Shown here in pieces: positions 40,984 to 43,898 of a stretch of 43,898 nt of DNA. The stretch lies in assembly GCA_947625875.1 (NCBI GenBank), contig CANQQG010000016.1, positions 1 through 43,898 of the forward strand, read 5' to 3'. Position 1 is the first letter of the stretch. Every line of letters starts with the position of its first letter. The notes under the pieces are model-generated. The model saw only the letters and a program-made list of their open reading frames with translations, ran no database searches and had not been told where the DNA came from. A program made the position numbers and the translations under genes. Source of the stretch: an uncultured Lachnospiraceae bacterium. GTDB lineage: Bacteria; Bacillota; Clostridia; Lachnospirales; Lachnospiraceae.

Positions 40984-41019
40984 AAAAACCGCACAGCCAG
41001 CCAAAGCCGGCCATACGGT
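40984..41019 (-). terminator. Terminator of the secreted GH43 gene
   Basis: Imperfect stem (arms begin ACCG at 41019 and end CGGT at 40988) with an inner GGC/GCC core, followed on the minus strand by TTTTTC. It starts about 37 bases past the stop of the 857-residue GH43 gene. Confidence 0.65.
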
Positions 41020-41055
41020 CTTTCCATCTCCCTCTTTATCAAAACTTATGAAATT

Positions 41056-43629
41056 TTATTTTGTGGCATTATACAATGCAAGCGCTTCCGCCGCCGTCAT
41101 CGCGCCGTTATATACTTCCACATTGTCAAACCTGCCGCTGCGGATATCCTCATCATTCCAGATCGCCCCGGATCCAACCATGACGTCTGTCGCATGCTGG
41201 ATACATGCCGGATTGGAAGCGTCAAAGCAGGACGCGATATCCTTCACTTCGCTTCCGGCCAGCTCGCCGTCCAGATATACGTTGATGCCGTTTGCATTCA
41301 CCGTATAAGTCACCATCTGCCATACATCGCGCCTGTCGCTGCGGAACTGTACCGAATCGCTGTAGCCGTTCGCGTTGATGCGTCCGATCAGGTTGACGCC
41401 GATCCTCGTCAATGGATAAGCGTTCTTTGCATCCGCCTCAAACAGCGCGCTGTGTTCAAACGTATCCGCGGAAATATTTACCCACATGCTGACGGTATAG
41501 CCCGACGCCGTCACATCCGCAAGCGTGTCCTCCGGCAGACGCAGATAATTGACATTCTTCGCGCCCGCTTCATTTGTAACAGAGAGCACATCGCCCCGCA
41601 CATCGTCCTTTACAACAGACGCCCCGCCGGTCAGCGTTGCGCTTGCCGTTTTTGCAGATCCGCTTGTCGGAGCGACCGCCGTACCGTCTACGGAGCTGAA
41701 ATCAAAGCCATAGATCAGGGTTGGCTTTCCGAGCACCGTCACGCGGTATCTCTTTACATAAGTCGATTTGCCATATTTTACCGTCGCTTTTAACAATACA
41801 CTTGTGTCTTCTTCCGCTGTGCCGACCACGCCCTTTGTGCTGATCAGGCCCTTATTGCTGGAGCTCCATGTGATCGTTGCGCCGCCAAGATCTGTCGGGA
41901 GCGTAACGTCCACTCTCGTCGCTGACGGAAGGCTGATCCTCGATGCAATCACCTTTGCCATGGTCTTATCCGAAACGCTCAGCTTGCTGCCCCATACAGA
42001 CGCATTATTATCGCCGATCGCGCTGAATGTCATGGTCTTTTTGCCCGCATCGTTCGTCTGCTGGAAGAATACGCCCTTATAAGTGACGTCTCCCACCTTT
42101 AAGGTGATATAATCATAGCCCCGCTTTTTCGATACGGTTCTTGTCCATGTGCCGGTTACATCGCCGGTCACTGTTCCATCCGCATTCAACGTAATGTTCT
42201 GCGTCTCGATCATCGCGCCGGAATTGTCCGTCCCATGGTTTACAAACTCATAATTGCCGACAACCGATTTCTTGCTGTAACTCTTGATCTTTTCATTCCT
42301 GTTTTCATAAACAGCCGTCACCGGCCATCCGTCTGCATTCAGAAACTGCTGCCGCACCCTTACCTCATGGTACTCTGTCCCTTCATTGAACCTCTGGTGC
42401 GAAACCAGATAGCGGCTTCCGTCCGTATCGATCAAAACAGAGTTATGGCCTGCGGCGCAATAACCGCGCTGGTTATAGAACTGATAGTTGCCGATCAGTT
42501 TTACCCCGTATTTCGTGTGGTCCAGATTATTATTCGAAGCCAGCTGGCCCGCCGCATCCACATACGGCCCCTGAATGCATTTTGAGCGGAACACACGCAT
42601 ATTATAACCGCCTGTCCGCGTCAGTCCGCCATACGTCTCATACAGATAATAATATCCGGCCTCTTTGTCGTATACAAGATACGGGCCCTCTCCGGATTCC
42701 ACATTGCCGCCATGGTTTCCGCCCGCAAGATGGATGCCATAATAGCGGTCAACGTAATTGCCCGATACGCCGTCCACGCCATCTGTGCCCGGATACTCCG
42801 CAAGCCCTGTCGCCTCATCAAGCCCCAGCAGGTACAGGCCGCCTGACCAGGAACCGTACACCATATACATCTCTCCGTCTGTGTCGCGGATAATCGCCGG
42901 ATCGATCGCATTTGGCGCATAATCGGTATTGTAGTCGCCGCTCTCCGTAAACCACTTCTGGCTTATGCCTGTGATGCCGCCATTTTTCACGCCTTTTTCA
43001 ATCAATTCCTTAAAATTCAGATAATCGTTATCCCATTTTGTATTTCTCTCACTGTTGCCATCTACCGCTCCCGTAGTCGTCATGCCGGAATAAACCAGGG
43101 TATCGACATAACTGTATGGCCCCTCAATCGTCTTAGACACTGCAAGCCCGATGCAGGAGCGCCGCCAGGTCGATGATGCGCTGTAATACATCAGCCACGC
43201 GCCCTTGCTGCCGTCGTCCCACACATAAGCGTCATCCCAGAATACGTCCGGAGCCCAGACTGCAAGGTTGCCGCCCGCACAGTCGCCGTCGTCATATCCC
43301 GCCCACTCAAAGGATTCCGCAAAATTTTCCACGACATTGCCGTAAACCGGATTGTTGTCCGCGTCCTGGTAATCTGTAGAAATCTGCGTCCAGTTTACCA
43401 GATCGTCCGATTTTGCCGTAGCAAGATGGGAACCGAATACATAATACGTCCCCGTATCAGGGTCCCTGACGATGGACGGGTCATGGACCGTAACTCTGCT
43501 GATCTTCTCAGCGCTCCCTGTGACTGCCTTCTTCGCCGCCATGACCGGCTGCGCCACACTGAGCGCGCCCACTGCCATTGCGACCGCCAGGGCTCCCGCG
43601 AATACGCGGGATAAGGTTTTTTTCTTCAT
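41056..43629 (-). CDS. Secreted GH43 arabinanase-type enzyme with Ig-like and LamG-like modules
   Basis: Exported 857-residue enzyme. The signal peptide ends near QPVMA-AKK (about 32) and has no lipobox or sortase motif, so it is probably released. The GH43 propeller (about 44-425) has Asp50 (VHDPSIV), Asp243 (NAIDPAII) and Glu314 (SGEGPYLVY), with GHNS at 394-397. A C-terminal GH43 beta domain follows (about 430-548), then an atrophied bacterial Ig-like domain (about 552-634, ATITWSSSNKGLIS). Last is a concanavalin/LamG-type module (about 637-857, YTVSMWVNISADTF, INVYLDGELAG), likely carbohydrate-binding. It shares most of its first 548 residues with the neighbouring GH43 lipoprotein, indicating duplication. 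It has its own promoter, operator and terminator. Confidence 0.93.
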   Translation of the reverse strand: MKKKTLSRVFAGALAVAMAVGALSVAQPVMAAKKAVTGSAEKISRVTVHDPSIVRDPDTGTYYVFGSHLATAKSDDLVNWTQISTDYQDADNNPVYGNVVENFAESFEWAGYDDGDCAGGNLAVWAPDVFWDDAYVWDDGSKGAWLMYYSASSTWRRSCIGLAVSKTIEGPYSYVDTLVYSGMTTTGAVDGNSERNTKWDNDYLNFKELIEKGVKNGGITGISQKWFTESGDYNTDYAPNAIDPAIIRDTDGEMYMVYGSWSGGLYLLGLDEATGLAEYPGTDGVDGVSGNYVDRYYGIHLAGGNHGGNVESGEGPYLVYDKEAGYYYLYETYGGLTRTGGYNMRVFRSKCIQGPYVDAAGQLASNNNLDHTKYGVKLIGNYQFYNQRGYCAAGHNSVLIDTDGSRYLVSHQRFNEGTEYHEVRVRQQFLNADGWPVTAVYENRNEKIKSYSKKSVVGNYEFVNHGTDNSGAMIETQNITLNADGTVTGDVTGTWTRTVSKKRGYDYITLKVGDVTYKGVFFQQTNDAGKKTMTFSAIGDNNASVWGSKLSVSDKTMAKVIASRISLPSATRVDVTLPTDLGGATITWSSSNKGLISTKGVVGTAEEDTSVLLKATVKYGKSTYVKRYRVTVLGKPTLIYGFDFSSVDGTAVAPTSGSAKTASATLTGGASVVKDDVRGDVLSVTNEAGAKNVNYLRLPEDTLADVTASGYTVSMWVNISADTFEHSALFEADAKNAYPLTRIGVNLIGRINANGYSDSVQFRSDRRDVWQMVTYTVNANGINVYLDGELAGSEVKDIASCFDASNPACIQHATDVMVGSGAIWNDEDIRSGRFDNVEVYNGAMTAAEALALYNATK

Positions 43630-43649
43630 GATAATCTCCCTCTCTCCCT

Positions 43650-43665
43650 TTTACCCTCAGGTAAA
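43650..43665. promoter_or_regulatory. Palindromic operator of the secreted GH43 gene
   Basis: TTTACCCTCAGGTAAA, matching the TTTACC-N4-GGTAAA site at 40915-40930. It lies between promoter and start codon, 21 bases before the ATG. An adjacent 20-bp A/T palindrome (43663-43682) overlaps its edge. Confidence 0.6.
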
Positions 43666-43684
43666 TTATTTTAAAATAATTTAA

Positions 43685-43713
43685 ATTATATAATATGTCC
43701 CAGATATTTACAA
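43685..43713 (-). promoter_or_regulatory. sigma-A promoter of the secreted GH43 gene
   Basis: TTGTAA (-35, 43708-43713), a 17-base spacer and a perfect TATAAT (-10, 43685-43690) on the minus strand. The remaining 43714-43898 holds no ORF or RNA that I can support; a TATACT at 43805-43810 on plus has no good -35. Confidence 0.65.
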
Positions 43714-43898
43714 TACAGGTTTTCATATTTTGTCTATATTGCCTAATTCTGTCCATCTTAAATTGGCTATTATTTTTCCGGTAGCTTTTCCCATCACAAA
43801 ATGCTATACTGTTATAAAAATTAGAGTGGTCTCGGAAACTTAATGGGTAATAAGCAAGAAAGGGATATTTGTCAGAAATGAGTAGGATAAGGTGTGTA

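Noticed and set aside
43801-43898. Possible plus-strand promoter and gene start at the right edge
   Set aside because: TATACT has no matching -35, and no ribosome binding site with an open frame follows before the window ends.

Overview
The window reads as a chromosomal segment of an anaerobic, probably motile Firmicute, most likely a gut-type Clostridia/Lachnospiraceae member. The grounds are pyruvate:ferredoxin oxidoreductase, a CheV and a methyl-accepting chemotaxis protein, Clostridia-style ABC-F, HEAT-methyltransferase and GH43 proteins, strong AGGAGG-type ribosome binding sites and sigma-A/sigma-28-like promoters. The species cannot be named from sequence alone. No rRNA, tRNA, CRISPR array, insertion sequence or prophage was recognised. 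All but one of the recognised genes lie on the minus strand; only the ABC-F gene is on plus. No gene-free stretch exceeds 300 bases.

Layout, left to right. 1-7.3 kb: the probable first codons of rpmE, rho, nifJ (PFOR) with promoter and terminator, and a plus-strand YbiT-like ABC-F ATPase. 7.4-11.6 kb: a repeat-bearing beta-helix surface lipoprotein behind a direct-repeat operator, a small unknown gene behind a sigma-28-like promoter, a small alarmone synthetase, and ung. 11.6-14.8 kb: hisF and hisH, translationally coupled to an unknown 598-residue membrane protein. 14.9-19.7 kb: CheV, a lipoprotein, an OmpR-type two-component system and an unknown one-TM protein. 19.7-25.0 kb: a HEAT/THUMP-type methyltransferase, a cell-wall amidase, and the cobalamin nucleotide-loop genes cobD, cobS and cobT.

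25.0-32.7 kb is the metabolic centrepiece. A co-directional block runs FNT transporter, arginine decarboxylase, spermidine synthase, carboxy(nor)spermidine synthase, carboxy(nor)spermidine decarboxylase, agmatine deiminase, N-carbamoylputrescine amidase. It could carry arginine through agmatine and putrescine to spermidine, with genes for both the aminopropyltransferase route and the aspartate-semialdehyde route. 32.8-36.6 kb: a chemoreceptor and a Csp-like subtilase. 36.7-39.2 kb: purine salvage and repair (deoxyinosine glycosylase, NCS2 permease, apt). 39.2-43.7 kb: two paralogous GH43 arabinanase-type enzymes, one lipid-anchored and one secreted with a LamG-like module. Each follows a strong promoter and a shared TTTACC-N4-GGTAAA palindrome.

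The most notable anomalies are a CobD-like enzyme whose PLP lysine is an arginine, an ABC-F protein in which the motifs of one composite ATP site are all degenerate, a long unexplained inverted repeat ahead of the FNT-polyamine block, and the duplicated GH43 operator.
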